Positions 15,072 to 31,112 are shown, numbered from the stretch's first letter. The stretch is 36,905 nucleotides of DNA from Bradyrhizobium genomosp. I (2014) (GCF_000261685.1 NZ_AJQE01000124.1:1-36905), one strand, 5' to 3'. The notes: generated by a model not told the origin, from the sequence alone. Numbers and translations are program-made.

Positions 15072-15881
15072 ATGGCGGCAATGGAAGGTTTGATGCAAGG
15101 CAAGCGCGGTCTGATCATGGGCATCGCCAATGATCATTCCATCGCCTGGGGCATGGCGAGGACGCTGCATGCCCACGGAGCGGAGCTCGCCTTCACCTTC
15201 CAGGGCGAGGCCCTCGGCAAGCGCGTCAAGCCGCTGGCGGAGCAGCTTGGCGTGGACCTGGTGCTGCCTTGCGACGTCGAGGACATCGCCAGTGTCGATG
15301 CCACCTTCGCGGTGCTCCGCGAGAAATGGGGCAATCTCGATTTCGTCATCCATGCAATCGGCTTTGCCGACAAGAACGAGCTGAAGGGTCGCTATGCCGA
15401 CACCAGCCGCGAGAATTTCTCGCGGACCATGGTGATCTCATGCTTCTCGTTCACGGAGGTCGCAAAACGCGCCGCCGAGCTGATGACGGAAGGCGGCAGC
15501 ATGATCACGCTGACGTTCGGCGCATCGGAGCGCGCGATGCCGAATTACAATGTGATGGGCGTGGCCAAGGCGGCGCTGGAAGCCTCCGTGCGCTATCTCG
15601 CCGCCGATTTCGGACCGCGCGGCATCCGCGTCAACGCCATCTCCGCCGGCCCCATCCGCACGCTCGCCGGCTCCGGCATCGGCGAGGCGCGGGCGATGTT
15701 CGCCTTCATGCAGAAGCATTCGCCGCTCCGCCGCGGCGTCACGCTCGACGACCTCGGCGGCTCCGCGCTGTATCTGTTGTCGGATCTCTCCGGCGGCGTG
15801 ACCGGCGAGGTTCATTACGTCGATTCCGGCTACAACATCGTCCTGATGCCGCGGCCAGACGATTTGAAGGCGCCGGACTAG
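15072..15881 (+). CDS. fabI: Enoyl-ACP reductase (NADH), FabI type
   Basis: FabI performs the last reduction of each fatty-acid elongation cycle. The short-chain dehydrogenase fold is visible: KRGLIMGIANDHSIAWG for NAD binding and FADKNELKGRY. The catalytic Tyr159-X6-Lys166 is in PNYNVMGVAKAAL, followed by FGPRGIRVNAISAGPIRTLA. FabI proteins normally have Tyr-X9-Tyr-X6-Lys. Here the first Tyr is Phe149 (TLTFGASERA). The start is uncertain: ATG at 15072 is very close to AGGAG (2 nt) and ATG at 15081 is 11 nt from it. The TAG stop lies inside the following repeat. It is the third gene after fabA-fabB but separated from fabB by a repeat. Confidence 0.93.
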   Translation: MAAMEGLMQGKRGLIMGIANDHSIAWGMARTLHAHGAELAFTFQGEALGKRVKPLAEQLGVDLVLPCDVEDIASVDATFAVLREKWGNLDFVIHAIGFADKNELKGRYADTSRENFSRTMVISCFSFTEVAKRAAELMTEGGSMITLTFGASERAMPNYNVMGVAKAALEASVRYLAADFGPRGIRVNAISAGPIRTLAGSGIGEARAMFAFMQKHSPLRRGVTLDDLGGSALYLLSDLSGGVTGEVHYVDSGYNIVLMPRPDDLKAPD

Positions 15882-15986
15882 AGCCATTTCCGTTCCGATG
15901 GAATCGGAACGGGGCTCTAGGCTCTTGTTTTTGACGCGTTTTCTTGACGCGAACTGGCGTCCACTTCGCTCGAAAACGCGCTCTAG
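15878..15986. repeat. Palindromic repeat between fabI and the GST gene, ending in both stop codons
   Basis: It holds a nested stem CTAGAGCC (15878-15885) / GGCTCTAG (15913-15920) enclosing a perfect 10-bp hairpin CCGTTCCGAT-GGA-ATCGGAACGG (15890-15912). A second half follows with GCGTTTTC and GAAAACGC arms, ending GCTCTAG. The fabI TAG stop is in the left arm and the TAG stop of the opposite-strand GST gene is in the right end. It is a dispersed Bradyrhizobium-type repeat and may act as a two-way terminator. Confidence 0.7.
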
Positions 15987-16579
15987 CCTGCCGCGATCGC
16001 CTCCGCGCGCTGGAACGCCGGGCGTACCATGCAACGCGCGAGATAAGCCTCGAAGGCCGGGCGCGACGGCACCATCTTGAACAGCCGCACCGCGAAATTC
16101 AGGCCGGAGCCGACCGCGATGTCGGCGGCGGAAAATTCCTCGCCGAGAATCCACGGTCCCTTCGCGAGCGCAGCCTCCAGCACGTCGAAGACTTGGGTTG
16201 CGCTGCCCCACGCGGCGGTCGAGGTCGGAATCTCGATCTTGGTGAAAATCTGGATGATGGCGGGCTCGATGCAGCCCGGCGAGAAGAACAGCCATTGCAG
16301 ATAGCGCGCGCGGCGCGGATCGGTCACGGCGGGCGCCAGCTTCGTCTCGGGATAGCGGTCGGCGATGTAGGCGCAGATGGCCGCGGCTTCCCCGAGCGCC
16401 GCATCGCCGTCGGTCAGCGCCGGCACCTTGCCCATCGGATTGATCTTGAGATAGTCCGGCGCCTTCTGCGCGCCGGTCGAGATGTCGGTCAGCACGCGCT
16501 CATAGGGCAGGCCGCTCTCCTCCATCAGCCAGAGCGTCGAGAACGAGCGCGAGCGGGGCGACCAATAGAGCTTGATCAT
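15983..16579 (-). CDS. Glutathione S-transferase family protein
   Basis: This 198-residue cytosolic protein has the thioredoxin-like N-terminal domain (MIKLYWSPRSRSFSTLWLMEE, then INPMGKVPAL with the cis-Pro, and GDAALGEAAAICAYIADRYP with the glutathione-binding acidic residue). An all-helical C-terminal domain includes GEEFSAADIAVGSGL. GST-fold enzymes conjugate glutathione to electrophiles or reduce peroxides. The substrate is unknown. The frame is open to 16618, but the ATG at 16579 fits the family and has GGAAGG about 10 bp upstream. It is convergent with fabI across a repeat that supplies both stops. Confidence 0.88.
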   Translation of the reverse strand: MIKLYWSPRSRSFSTLWLMEESGLPYERVLTDISTGAQKAPDYLKINPMGKVPALTDGDAALGEAAAICAYIADRYPETKLAPAVTDPRRARYLQWLFFSPGCIEPAIIQIFTKIEIPTSTAAWGSATQVFDVLEAALAKGPWILGEEFSAADIAVGSGLNFAVRLFKMVPSRPAFEAYLARCMVRPAFQRAEAIAAG

Positions 16580-16724
16580 GCAAGCGGACCTTCCACAGGT
16601 GTAAGAGACAAGGCTCATTCATTGCTTGTTTGCTTTGAATCCGCAACGCACTACGCCTGGGCGGAGACGGCGTTCCGCGGGCGACATCTGGGTCAACTCG
16701 AACGAGTTCAGCGAATCGATCGCG

Positions 16725-17558
16725 TTAGTCTTCCTTTAGATAGCCGGGGAGGCTCCGGTCGAGCCTTTCTAAGACGAGCGCACGCGTTCTCTCGCGCAAC
16801 GCCGCGTTGGTCGAAGCTGTCTCGGGCGGATCTGGGAACAGCGAATTGTCGAGCTTCGTGATCGGGTCTTCAAACAGACGCATGCTTGTGGCGAGGTTCG
16901 CGCCGATATCCGTAAGGGGACGCTTGATCTGTTCGTAGCTGCGGCCGTCAATCAGCGTGATTGCAACATTGGCGAAAAGGTGTGAGTGCCGAATCAAGCT
17001 GCCGAGCCCCTGGTTGTAGGTGCCGATGCCGTTCAGCGTCATGTTCGAGTTCGGCAGCTTCGTCTTGAAAGTGGTTGCGACGAGATAGCGATCGCAATTC
17101 GCATTCGCGGTGAACCCCTTCACGATCACCGGCAGAGTCTCTTTGGGGTCCGGGAAGAAGATCGCCTTCGCATGATAGAAGGGATCGAAGGCGCCCTTGG
17201 GATAAGCGATCCTGCGTATCGAGGAATCGTTGTTCGTTGACGCGCGCACGCGCGCAAAAACGAGATCATCCAGGCCCCAGTCGATCGGGACCTCTTTTGC
17301 TTCCGCCTCGAAGATTGTGACGCCGAACTTCTGTACGGAGTAATGCTCGCCGATTGCCGAGATTACGCCGAGACGGCACGGACCGCTGTTCATCTGCTCG
17401 GCCGATTTGACTGCCGCAGCTTTCGGCTTCGTCGCCGCTTTCTTGACGGTCGGCTTTGAGAGAGGCGTGGGTGGCGCGGTGGTCGCAGGAGGAGTTTGAA
17501 CTGCTGCCAGAGCTAGAGAAGACAGCAAAACGATCGCGGGAGCAGCAAATCGAATCAT
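16725..17558 (-). CDS. Secreted protein of unknown function
   Basis: The 277-residue protein has a signal peptide (MIRFAAPAIVLLSSLALAAV). A low-complexity Pro/Thr/Lys/Ala linker follows (residues about 21-55), then a globular domain with SGPCRLGVISAIGEHYSVQKFG and a single later Cys (NANCDRY). I recognise no family. The GC content and codon use look less biased than in neighbours, which could mean later acquisition. It is alone: 145 bp from the GST gene and 87 bp from the GNAT gene, both on the same strand. The 16580-16724 spacer shows only a short AACTCG-AA-CGAGTT dyad (16695-16708). Confidence 0.7.
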   Translation of the reverse strand: MIRFAAPAIVLLSSLALAAVQTPPATTAPPTPLSKPTVKKAATKPKAAAVKSAEQMNSGPCRLGVISAIGEHYSVQKFGVTIFEAEAKEVPIDWGLDDLVFARVRASTNNDSSIRRIAYPKGAFDPFYHAKAIFFPDPKETLPVIVKGFTANANCDRYLVATTFKTKLPNSNMTLNGIGTYNQGLGSLIRHSHLFANVAITLIDGRSYEQIKRPLTDIGANLATSMRLFEDPITKLDNSLFPDPPETASTNAALRERTRALVLERLDRSLPGYLKED

Positions 17559-17645
17559 GGATTCCAGGGCATCAGCAGCGGGAGAATATCGATCACGCCA
17601 CCCTAGATTAGGACGGTGACAACCGCAAGCTGCACCCGCGTGCCG

Positions 17646-18113
17646 CTACCTATCCGTTGGCCGCTGTCGCTTCCACCGGTAATACTTCATCACGAACCCG
17701 TTCGACGGCTCGACCTCTTCCTTCTCAAACACAAAGCCTTCGCGCTCGTACCAGCGCCAGGCTTTTTCGTTCTCGCGCACGCAACGCAAGTACATTTCAT
17801 CGGGCATCTGCGTCCGCGTGAACGCGAGCAGTTGCCGTCCGAGCGATTGACCCTGATAGGCGGGCGCGACGAAGAGCATGTCGAGATAGAGCTTGGGCAG
17901 ATGCAGTGCCAGCATCGCAGCGATCGTGCCGTTGTCGTCGGCGACGAACAGGCTCCAGCCGTTGTCGATCTCGCGCCTGATCCGCGCGCGCAAATTGGCC
18001 AGCAGGAAGTCGGTCGGCTCGGCAAGCCCGGTCGAGACCCAGCTCTCCATCCATACGCGGCCGATCTCGTCGTATTCGTCCGGGCGGGCGGAGCGGATGA
18101 AGGGATTTGACAT
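17646..18113 (-). CDS. GNAT-family N-acetyltransferase
   Basis: The 155-residue protein fits the GNAT fold: N-terminal FIRSARPDEYDEI, a central strand LDMLFVAPAYQGQSLGRQLLAF with the Q/RxxGxG/A acetyl-CoA loop (QGQSLG), and the C-terminal ENEKAWRWYEREGFVFE motif. It transfers an acetyl group from acetyl-CoA to an amine, target unknown. It starts 6 bp after the oxyR stop on the same strand, so it is probably co-transcribed with oxyR. That could tie it to the oxidative-stress response. Confidence 0.87.
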   Translation of the reverse strand: MSNPFIRSARPDEYDEIGRVWMESWVSTGLAEPTDFLLANLRARIRREIDNGWSLFVADDNGTIAAMLALHLPKLYLDMLFVAPAYQGQSLGRQLLAFTRTQMPDEMYLRCVRENEKAWRWYEREGFVFEKEEVEPSNGFVMKYYRWKRQRPTDR

Positions 18114-18119
18114 CTGGCC

Positions 18120-21326
<3,207 letters not shown>

Positions 21327-21334
21327 GGCCGGTT

Positions 21335-21360
21335 CCCCTCTCCCGCTTGCGTGAGAGGGG
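21335..21360 (+). terminator. Hairpin after katG
   Basis: CCCCTCTC/GAGAGGGG forms a perfect 8-bp stem with a 10-nt loop, 8 bp after the katG stop. No T-run follows directly, so it may act together with the next hairpin. Confidence 0.5.
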
Positions 21361-21384
21361 GCGCAGATCGCCCGGAGCGAACAC

Positions 21385-21412
21385 AAAAAAGGGCGGCCTT
21401 TCGGCCGCCCTT
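21385..21412 (-). terminator. Rho-independent terminator of the rimP-pnp operon
   Basis: A 10-bp stem AAGGGCGGCC/GGCCGCCCTT with TTTC loop (21389-21412) is followed on the minus strand by TTTTTTGTGT. It lies 25 bp after the pnp stop. It may also stop katG readthrough from the other side. Confidence 0.9.
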
Positions 21413-21437
21413 CGTATTTCTGGCAAAGTCCCGAGGC

Positions 21438-23600
<2,163 letters not shown>

Positions 23601-23647
23601 AGTGGTCTTCTTTCATGGGTTCTCGAAAGAAGGGACGCGTCGAAAAA

Positions 23648-23723
23648 CAAAAACCATGCGCAAGATTGCGGGACGCTGATCGGAGCTGATGATCAGCGTC
23701 CTGCGATCCTGCCATGGTTTTTG
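23648..23723 (-). promoter_or_regulatory. Very long stem-loop in the pnp leader
   Basis: An inverted repeat spans 76 bp. The inner 11-bp perfect stem GGACGCTGATC/GATCAGCGTCC (23671-23701) has a 9-nt loop. A middle part has two mismatches, one wobble and a one-base bulge. An outer perfect stem pairs CAAAAACCATG with CATGGTTTTTG. It ends 47 nt before pnp and is followed on the minus strand by a further TTTTT. In E. coli the rpsO-pnp spacer also holds a long hairpin that RNase III cuts, so that PNPase can repress its own mRNA. The same role is inferred here; premature termination is the alternative. Nothing else is clear in 23724-23944. Confidence 0.7.
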
Positions 23724-23944
23724 GATTTCGGATGGCGTCCATCCTTTCGGGTCATACGGGCGCCTTGCCCGTTGTGCCCAGCCGCCGGATTGCTGCTGGA
23801 CTGTCAGTCGGCACGAACGCGAACACCGAACCGCGGTCTTCACTCTTCATGCCCGGATGCGAGTCCTCGACGATCCGCATCCGACGCGCACGCAGCCTCG
23901 ATCAAAAACCGTTAAGGAAGCGCTTTCGTTCGAAACCACACGCG

Positions 23945-23967
23945 AAAACGCGCGCCAGTGGCGCGCG
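23945..23967 (-). terminator. Terminator-like hairpin after rpsO
   Basis: The 8-bp stem CGCGCGCC/GGCGCGCG with a 3-nt loop (23949-23967) is followed on the minus strand by TTTT. It starts 9 bp after the rpsO stop and probably reduces, rather than blocks, transcription into pnp. Confidence 0.6.
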
Positions 23968-23976
23968 CAGGAACAC

Positions 23977-24246
23977 TTAACGACGAATATTGTGCTTCTC
24001 GAGCAGCGCCTTGTATCGCGCCTCGTCCTTCTTCTTGAGGTAGTCGAGGAGCGAGCGGCGGGTCGAGACCAGCTTCAAGAGGCCGCGACGCGAATGGTTG
24101 TCCTTCACGTGGGTCTTGAAATGGCTGGTGAGGTTGTTGATGCGTTCCGACAGGATCGCGACCTGAACCTCGGGCGAGCCGGTGTCACCGGCCTTGGTGG
24201 CATTCGTCTTGATGACTTCCGCTTTGCGTTCTGCGGCAATCGACAT
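23977..24246 (-). CDS. rpsO: 30S ribosomal protein S15
   Basis: S15 is a primary 16S rRNA-binding protein of the small-subunit platform. The 89-residue sequence is typical: [33 protein letters not shown], then [20 protein letters not shown] and a C-terminal [15 protein letters not shown] at 24246 is the start; an upstream TTG two codons earlier is less likely. It follows truB by 2 bp, so coupling is likely. It is followed by a terminator-like hairpin and then the pnp leader, the same gene order as in E. coli. Confidence 0.98.
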   Translation of the reverse strand: MSIAAERKAEVIKTNATKAGDTGSPEVQVAILSERINNLTSHFKTHVKDNHSRRGLLKLVSTRRSLLDYLKKKDEARYKALLEKHNIRR

Positions 24247-24248
24247 CG

Positions 24249-25367
24249 TCAATTTCTCTCGTTGCGACCGGAGCTGGCAGTCAGGCCGGTCAGGTTGAAC
24301 ACACGCTTGGGGATGATTTCGCCATTGCCGACTTCAGCAAGCGCGAGAAGCCGGCCTGCCACCGTGACATAGACTGTGCCGCTACAAGTGGGCGCATCCC
24401 GTCCGCGCAACAAAACGGCTTGGCCCCGATGGAGCCTTGCCGCATCAGCCCGAGTGACGGCCAGTGCCGGGATGTCGTCCAGCGCGGTCTCAACGGGCAA
24501 AAGCGCGTCGGCGAGGCTGCCCTCGCCGGACGCGGCTCTATCGCACAAAGCCTCCAGCTGATCCAGCGGAATCATGTCGTTTTCGCCAAATGGGCCGACC
24601 AGGGTCCGCCGAAGCGCGCAAATATGGCCGAAAGTGCCGAGAATCCGGCCCATATCGCGGGCCAGCGCACGGACATAGGTGCCCTTGCCGCATTCGGCCT
24701 CGAACACGGCGTGGTCGTTATCCGGTTGATCCACAAGGGTTAAGTGGTGAATCTCGACCGGGCGGGGCGCCAGTTCCACGACCTCCCCGTCGCGGGCGAG
24801 ATCGTAGGCACGCTCGCCCTGGACCTTGATCGCGGAATAGCGCGGCGGGATCTGCTCGATCACCCCGGTGAAGCGGGGCAAGAGGGCCAGGATGGCGTCG
24901 CGGGTCGGGCGCTGGTCGGAGGTCGCGGTGACCCGGCCCTCGATGTCGTCGGTGTCGCGCTCCTCGCCCCAGCAGACCGTGAACTGGTAGCGCTTGCGGC
25001 CGTCCATGACGAAGGGAACGGTCTTGGTGGCTTCCCCGAGCGCGATCGGCAGCCCGCCCGAGGCGAGCGGATCGAGCGTACCGGCGTGTCCGGCGCGCTT
25101 GGCGTTGAACAGGCGCTTGAGCACGGCAACCGCCTGCGTCGAGGTCATGCCGATCGGCTTGTCGAGCACGACCCAGCCGTGGACGTCGCGGCGGTCCCGG
25201 CGCGGCTGATTGCCCTTCTGCTGCCTGGCGCGCGGATCGTTGTTGACGCGGCGCTGCTCCTGATGCGGCCGAGCATCGCCCCCCACATCCGTAAAATTAT
25301 TTTTCTGCGCCTCGCGCTGATCGGCATCGTTGTCGCCGATCGTGCCGTGAGCCGGGTCCATCGTCAT
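24249..25367 (-). CDS. truB: tRNA pseudouridine-55 synthase TruB with N-terminal extension
   Basis: TruB makes pseudouridine 55 in the T-loop of tRNAs. The core begins near residue 62 ([17 protein letters not shown]). The catalytic Asp is in [11 protein letters not shown], and the block [20 protein letters not shown] follows. The first 60 residues are an extra hydrophilic, Asn/Gln/Arg/Asp-rich stretch not found in most TruB proteins. The total is 372 residues, against about 310 in E. coli. ATG at 25367 overlaps the rbfA stop (ATGA); an ATG two codons later would also work. The long tail could bind RNA, but that is an inference. Confidence 0.95.
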   Translation of the reverse strand: MTMDPAHGTIGDNDADQREAQKNNFTDVGGDARPHQEQRRVNNDPRARQQKGNQPRRDRRDVHGWVVLDKPIGMTSTQAVAVLKRLFNAKRAGHAGTLDPLASGGLPIALGEATKTVPFVMDGRKRYQFTVCWGEERDTDDIEGRVTATSDQRPTRDAILALLPRFTGVIEQIPPRYSAIKVQGERAYDLARDGEVVELAPRPVEIHHLTLVDQPDNDHAVFEAECGKGTYVRALARDMGRILGTFGHICALRRTLVGPFGENDMIPLDQLEALCDRAASGEGSLADALLPVETALDDIPALAVTRADAARLHRGQAVLLRGRDAPTCSGTVYVTVAGRLLALAEVGNGEIIPKRVFNLTGLTASSGRNERN

Positions 25368-25810
25368 TGCTCTTCTTCCCGATCCGAAGCCGGATTCTGT
25401 TCCAGATCCTTGTCCAAGTCCTTCTGCACCGCAGGTGTTCGCAAAAGCTTCTCGATCCGTTCCGCTTCGTCGAATCGCTCGTCGACGCGGAAGCGAATGT
25501 CAGGTGCAAATTTCAGGTTAACGCGCCGCGCGACCTCGCCGCGCAGGAATTTCTTGTTGCGCTCGAGCGCCGCGATCACGATCTCGGTGTCGCGGCCACC
25601 GAGCGGCATCACGTAGACCGTCGCGAGCTTCAGGTCGGGCGACATCCGCACCTCCGGCACGGTGATGATGTGACCTTCGAGGTCTGCATCATGCACATTG
25701 CCTTGCGCCAGAATGTCGGCCATCGCGTGGCGGACCTGCTCGCCGACGCGCAACTGACGCTGCGAGCCTCCGCCGGGCCCGGAACCCTTCTTCTGATGGT
25801 GGCGTGGCAT
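25364..25810 (-). CDS. rbfA: Ribosome-binding factor A
   Basis: RbfA binds the 30S precursor and helps mature the 5' end of 16S rRNA. The 148-residue protein has the single KH-like domain of the family: [41 protein letters not shown], and a later [25 protein letters not shown]. Its stop overlaps the truB start. It lies 154 bp after infB, and that spacer contains two strong hairpins. Confidence 0.96.
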   Translation of the reverse strand: MPRHHQKKGSGPGGGSQRQLRVGEQVRHAMADILAQGNVHDADLEGHIITVPEVRMSPDLKLATVYVMPLGGRDTEIVIAALERNKKFLRGEVARRVNLKFAPDIRFRVDERFDEAERIEKLLRTPAVQKDLDKDLEQNPASDREEEQ

Positions 25811-25830
25811 TCTCGAAAATCACCTTGTCG

Positions 25831-25910
25831 TGCCCGTGCCGGGACACGGGCATTGTCATTTGTCCTGTTGAAACGAAGAGGGGTGGATGGCCGGAAAAAA
25901 TCCGGCCATC
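25831..25910. other. Two hairpins between infB and rbfA
   Basis: TGCCCGTG/CACGGGCA (25831-25852, 6-nt loop) and a 10-bp GATGGCCGGA/TCCGGCCATC (25886-25910, 5-nt A loop, U in the transcript). Neither is followed by a T-run on the minus strand. They are more likely processing or stability elements within the operon than true terminators. Confidence 0.5.
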
Positions 25911-25964
25911 GCACTCCCGCAATTTCAGTTCAAAAAGATCCGAACGCTTCGGTAAGATTTGGAC

Positions 25965-28670
25965 TTACAGGGAGCGCTGGATCGTCTCCACGCGATAACA
26001 CTCGATCACGTCACCGGCACGCATGTCGTGATAGCTCTCGAAGGCCATGCCGCATTCCTGGCCGGACTGGACTTCCTTCACTTCGTCCTTGAAGCGCTTG
26101 AGCGTCGACAGCTTGCCTTCGTGCACGACGACGTTGTCGCGGATCAGGCGCACATTGGCGCCGCGCTCCACGGTGCCGTCGGTGACGCGGCAGCCGGCGA
26201 CCTTGCCGACCTTGGAGATGTTGAAGATCTCCAGGATCTCGGCATTGCCCAGCATGGTTTCGCGCAAGGTCGGCGCGAGCAGACCGCTCATCGCCTTCTT
26301 CACGTCGTCCACGAGGTCGTAGATGATGTTGTAGTAGCGGATCTCGATGCCGTTGCGCTTGGCGGCCGCAGCGGCTTCCTTGTTGGCACGAACCGAGAAG
26401 CCGATGATCGCGGCGTTGAAGCCTTCCGCGAGCGTCACGTCGGATTCCGAGATGCCGCCGACGCCGGCATGCAGGATGCGGGCCGCGACTTCGTCGGTGC
26501 CGAGCTTCTCCAGCGAGCCGAGGATCGCTTCCAGCGAGCCCTGCACGTCGGCCTTGACGATCAGCGGGAATTCCTTGCGGCCCGCCGTCTTCAGCTGCGA
26601 CATCATCTGCTCGAGCGAGCCGCGCATGCCGGAGATCGAAGCTGCCGCGTTCTCGCGCTTCTGGTGCGCACGGTAGCTGGTGACCTGACGGGCGCGGGCT
26701 TCGTTCTCGACCACCGCGAGACGATCGCCGGCCTCCGGCGGACCGTTGAAGCCGAGCACTTCGACCGGCACCGAGGGACCGGCCTCCTGCACCGTCTCGC
26801 CCTGATCGGAGATCAAGGCGCGGACACGGCCCATTTCCGCTCCGGCGACGATGATGTCTCCGACCCGGAGCGTGCCGCGTTGCACCAGCACGGTCGCGAC
26901 CGGACCGCGGCCGCGATCGAGCTTGGCCTCGATCACGGTGCCTTCGGCCGGACGATGCGAATTGGTCTTCAGGTCGAGGATTTCGGCCTGGAGGGCGATC
27001 ATCTCGAGCAGCTTGTCGAGATTGGTCTTGTTCTTGGCGGACACCTCGACGTCGACGACCTCGCCGCCGAAGGACTCCACCTGCACCTCGTGCTGGAGCA
27101 GCTCGGTGCGCACGCGCTCGGGCCTGGCGTCGGGCTTGTCGATCTTGTTGATGGCAACGATGATCGGCACCCGCGCCGCCTTGGCGTGGTTGATGGCTTC
27201 GACCGTCTGCGGCATCACGCCGTCGTCGGCTGCGACCACCAGCACGACGATGTCGGTGACCTTGGCGCCGCGAGCGCGCATCGCGGTGAACGCGGCGTGG
27301 CCGGGCGTGTCGATGAAGGTGATCTTCTTGCCGCTTTCGGGCGACACCACCTGATAGGCGCCGATGTGCTGGGTGATGCCGCCGGCCTCGCCGGAGACGA
27401 CGTTGGCGTGGCGGAGCGCATCGAGCAGCGAAGTCTTGCCGTGATCGACGTGACCCATGACGGTCACGACGGGCGAGCGCGTCTCGGTATCGGTGGAATC
27501 GTCGACGGTGTCGAACAGGCCTTCTTCGACGTCCGATGCCGCAACGCGCTTGACGGTGTGGCCCAGTTCTTCGGCGATCAGCTGCGCGGTGTCGGCGTCG
27601 ATCACGTCGGTGATCTTGTGCATCGCGCCCTGCTTCATCAGCATGCGGATGACGTCGACCGCGCGCTCGGCCATGCGGTTGGCGAGCTCCTGGATGGTGA
27701 TCGCTTCCGGAATGACCACCTCGCGGATGAGCTTTTCCTTCGGCTCGTTCGAGGCGTGGCCCTTCAGGCGCTGGGTGCGGCGGCGGAACGAGGCGATCGA
27801 GCGCTCGCGCACCTCGTCGGCGTTGAGCGCGGTGACCACGGTGAGACGGCCGCGCTCCTTCTGCGGGCCGGGCTTGTGGGTGGTCTTCGGGGGAGGCGCG
27901 GGACGCGCGGCGCCGCCGGGACCGCGACGGATCTGGCGCGGAGCCTCTTCCTCATCAGGCTCGGCCGCAACTGCGGGGCCGCGGCCAGCCGGTCCACCCG
28001 GACGCTGCGCGGTGGTTGTTGCAGGCCGCGCCGGCGTCGTTCCCGGGCGTGCCGTCGTGGTGCCGGGCCGCGCCGCGGGTGCGCCGGGCCGCGGCGCAGG
28101 AGCGGCCGGGGCCGCCGTTGCGGGACGCGCGGCGGACGGCTGCTCGCCCTCTCCAAAACGCTTCTTGGCCTCGGTCTCGGCCTTCCGCTTGGCCTCGTCC
28201 TCATGGCGATGGCGTTCGTCCTCGGCCTTGCGGCGGGCCTCGGCTGCTTCGCGCTCCGCGCGTTCGGCGGCTTCGCGGACGGCACGGCGCTGGGCCTCTT
28301 CCTCGGCCTGGCGGCGCTCCTCGACCTCGCGCAGCTTGGCATCGGCCAGCGCGCTGGCGCGGGCCGAACGCTCATCCTCGGTCAGGGTGCGCAGCACCAC
28401 GCCGGAACCGGCATTGCGAGGCGCGGCGGGCGGCGCCGGGCGCGACGGCGCGGCGGGTGCGGCCGGCGCCGGCTTTGCAGTGACCTCAGGCGCGTGCGGC
28501 TCGGGGCCATCGCCAATGCGGCGCTTGCCGCGCTTCTCGACCACGACCTGCTTGCTGCGGCCATGGCTGAAGCTCTGGCGCACGGTACCCGTTTCGACGC
28601 GCGGCTTGAGCGATAGCGTCTTGCTCGGAACGCTCAGCTTCTTGTCGCCAGGGGTCTTGGTATCAACCAT
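25965..28670 (-). CDS. infB: Translation initiation factor IF-2
   Basis: IF-2 is the GTPase that delivers fMet-tRNA to the 30S subunit and promotes subunit joining. The 901-residue protein has an N-terminal IF2-associated segment ([21 protein letters not shown]) and a long Ala/Pro/Arg/Glu-rich linker (about 70-330) with short repeats such as [17 protein letters not shown]. The G domain follows with [16 protein letters not shown] and NKIDKP, then domains II-IV. The start has AGGA 7 bp upstream. It lies 70 bp after ylxR in the nusA operon. Confidence 0.98.
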   Translation of the reverse strand: MVDTKTPGDKKLSVPSKTLSLKPRVETGTVRQSFSHGRSKQVVVEKRGKRRIGDGPEPHAPEVTAKPAPAAPAAPSRPAPPAAPRNAGSGVVLRTLTEDERSARASALADAKLREVEERRQAEEEAQRRAVREAAERAEREAAEARRKAEDERHRHEDEAKRKAETEAKKRFGEGEQPSAARPATAAPAAPAPRPGAPAARPGTTTARPGTTPARPATTTAQRPGGPAGRGPAVAAEPDEEEAPRQIRRGPGGAARPAPPPKTTHKPGPQKERGRLTVVTALNADEVRERSIASFRRRTQRLKGHASNEPKEKLIREVVIPEAITIQELANRMAERAVDVIRMLMKQGAMHKITDVIDADTAQLIAEELGHTVKRVAASDVEEGLFDTVDDSTDTETRSPVVTVMGHVDHGKTSLLDALRHANVVSGEAGGITQHIGAYQVVSPESGKKITFIDTPGHAAFTAMRARGAKVTDIVVLVVAADDGVMPQTVEAINHAKAARVPIIVAINKIDKPDARPERVRTELLQHEVQVESFGGEVVDVEVSAKNKTNLDKLLEMIALQAEILDLKTNSHRPAEGTVIEAKLDRGRGPVATVLVQRGTLRVGDIIVAGAEMGRVRALISDQGETVQEAGPSVPVEVLGFNGPPEAGDRLAVVENEARARQVTSYRAHQKRENAAASISGMRGSLEQMMSQLKTAGRKEFPLIVKADVQGSLEAILGSLEKLGTDEVAARILHAGVGGISESDVTLAEGFNAAIIGFSVRANKEAAAAAKRNGIEIRYYNIIYDLVDDVKKAMSGLLAPTLRETMLGNAEILEIFNISKVGKVAGCRVTDGTVERGANVRLIRDNVVVHEGKLSTLKRFKDEVKEVQSGQECGMAFESYHDMRAGDVIECYRVETIQRSL

Positions 28671-28740
28671 TCAGCAGTCCTAATCCTGATTTATCAGTGT
28701 TGTGCGTTGCCGCACCGTCCAATTGGGTCGTCGTTGTCTC

Positions 28741-29424
28741 TCAGAAATCCTGGCCGGGCTTTTCGGCAGTCTTGTCATCGTCCGCCATCCGGTATCGGAC
28801 CAGCATCTGGCTACGTGACAGGAATGACTTGCTCGCCGGGCCCGCGAGCAGGGCAGCATGTATCACATTTGACCGGGTCAGTGCCAAATCCAATTCTACC
28901 GATTTCAGTGCGGTAACGACGGGAATCTGCGGTTGGGCACCGCGATCTCCGGCATTTTGACGCGCCAGCATGTCCAATTTGCGGATTCCGTCCGCGGCCC
29001 CGTCACTGGCATGGATCAGGACCTCGACCGTTCCTTCCCGAAGGGCGCTCTCGACCTTGCCGAAGCCGGCCACGACCTGCCCCGCCTTGGCGGCGATCCC
29101 AAGGGCTTCCGTCACGCTCCGGACCAGGAGTGCCTCGATGTCGGTGGGAAGCGTCTGGGGGGCGCGCAAATCGCGCTTGAAGGCCTTATTGAATTGGTGA
29201 CGCCGCACGGCTTCCGCAACCACCTTGCGTGAGGCTGTGATCCACATGCCGCGTCCGGGCAGCTTGCGCTTGAGATCGGGAACCACGTCGCCCTGCGGCG
29301 ACACGACGAAGCGGATCAGCTCGTCGATCGGCCGGACCTCGCGACTGACCGCGCACATGCGCATGGTCGCGGACTTTTCGGTCCGCGGCCCATGGTCGAG
29401 TTCGCTGTCAGTGCTGGCGAGCAT
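28741..29424 (-). CDS. YlxR-L7Ae two-domain RNA-binding protein
   Basis: The 227-residue protein has an N-terminal YlxR (DUF448) domain, residues about 20-95. It is marked by RMCAVSREVRPIDELIRFVV and the PGRGMWI loop. A second domain of the L7Ae/L30e type follows (SVTEALGIAAKAGQVVAGFGKVESALREGTVEVLIHASDGA). In many bacteria these are separate genes, ylxR and ylxQ, at the same place between nusA and infB. Alphaproteobacteria often carry them fused. It probably binds RNA during transcription or ribosome assembly. Its exact target is not known. Confidence 0.92.
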   Translation of the reverse strand: MLASTDSELDHGPRTEKSATMRMCAVSREVRPIDELIRFVVSPQGDVVPDLKRKLPGRGMWITASRKVVAEAVRRHQFNKAFKRDLRAPQTLPTDIEALLVRSVTEALGIAAKAGQVVAGFGKVESALREGTVEVLIHASDGAADGIRKLDMLARQNAGDRGAQPQIPVVTALKSVELDLALTRSNVIHAALLAGPASKSFLSRSQMLVRYRMADDDKTAEKPGQDF

Positions 29425-29501
29425 CCGGGCGACATCCTCCTACGCCTTCCAAGTCGCGTGTTCTCTAAGCAAAACCGGTCTCCACTTTCGCTCAACACGC
29501 C

Positions 29502-31112
<1,611 letters not shown>

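Noticed and set aside
16695..16708. AACTCG-AA-CGAGTT dyad between two minus-strand genes
   Set aside because: Short arms, downstream of a gene end and close to chance expectation, so not reported as a regulatory site.
28000..28090. A possible tandem repeat or CRISPR-like array in infB
   Set aside because: The short repeated units encode the Ala/Pro/Thr linker of IF-2 and have no spacers.
25959..28616. An 885-codon plus-strand frame opposite infB
   Set aside because: It is a mirror frame of IF-2 with low-complexity His/Asp/Arg composition and no recognisable domain.
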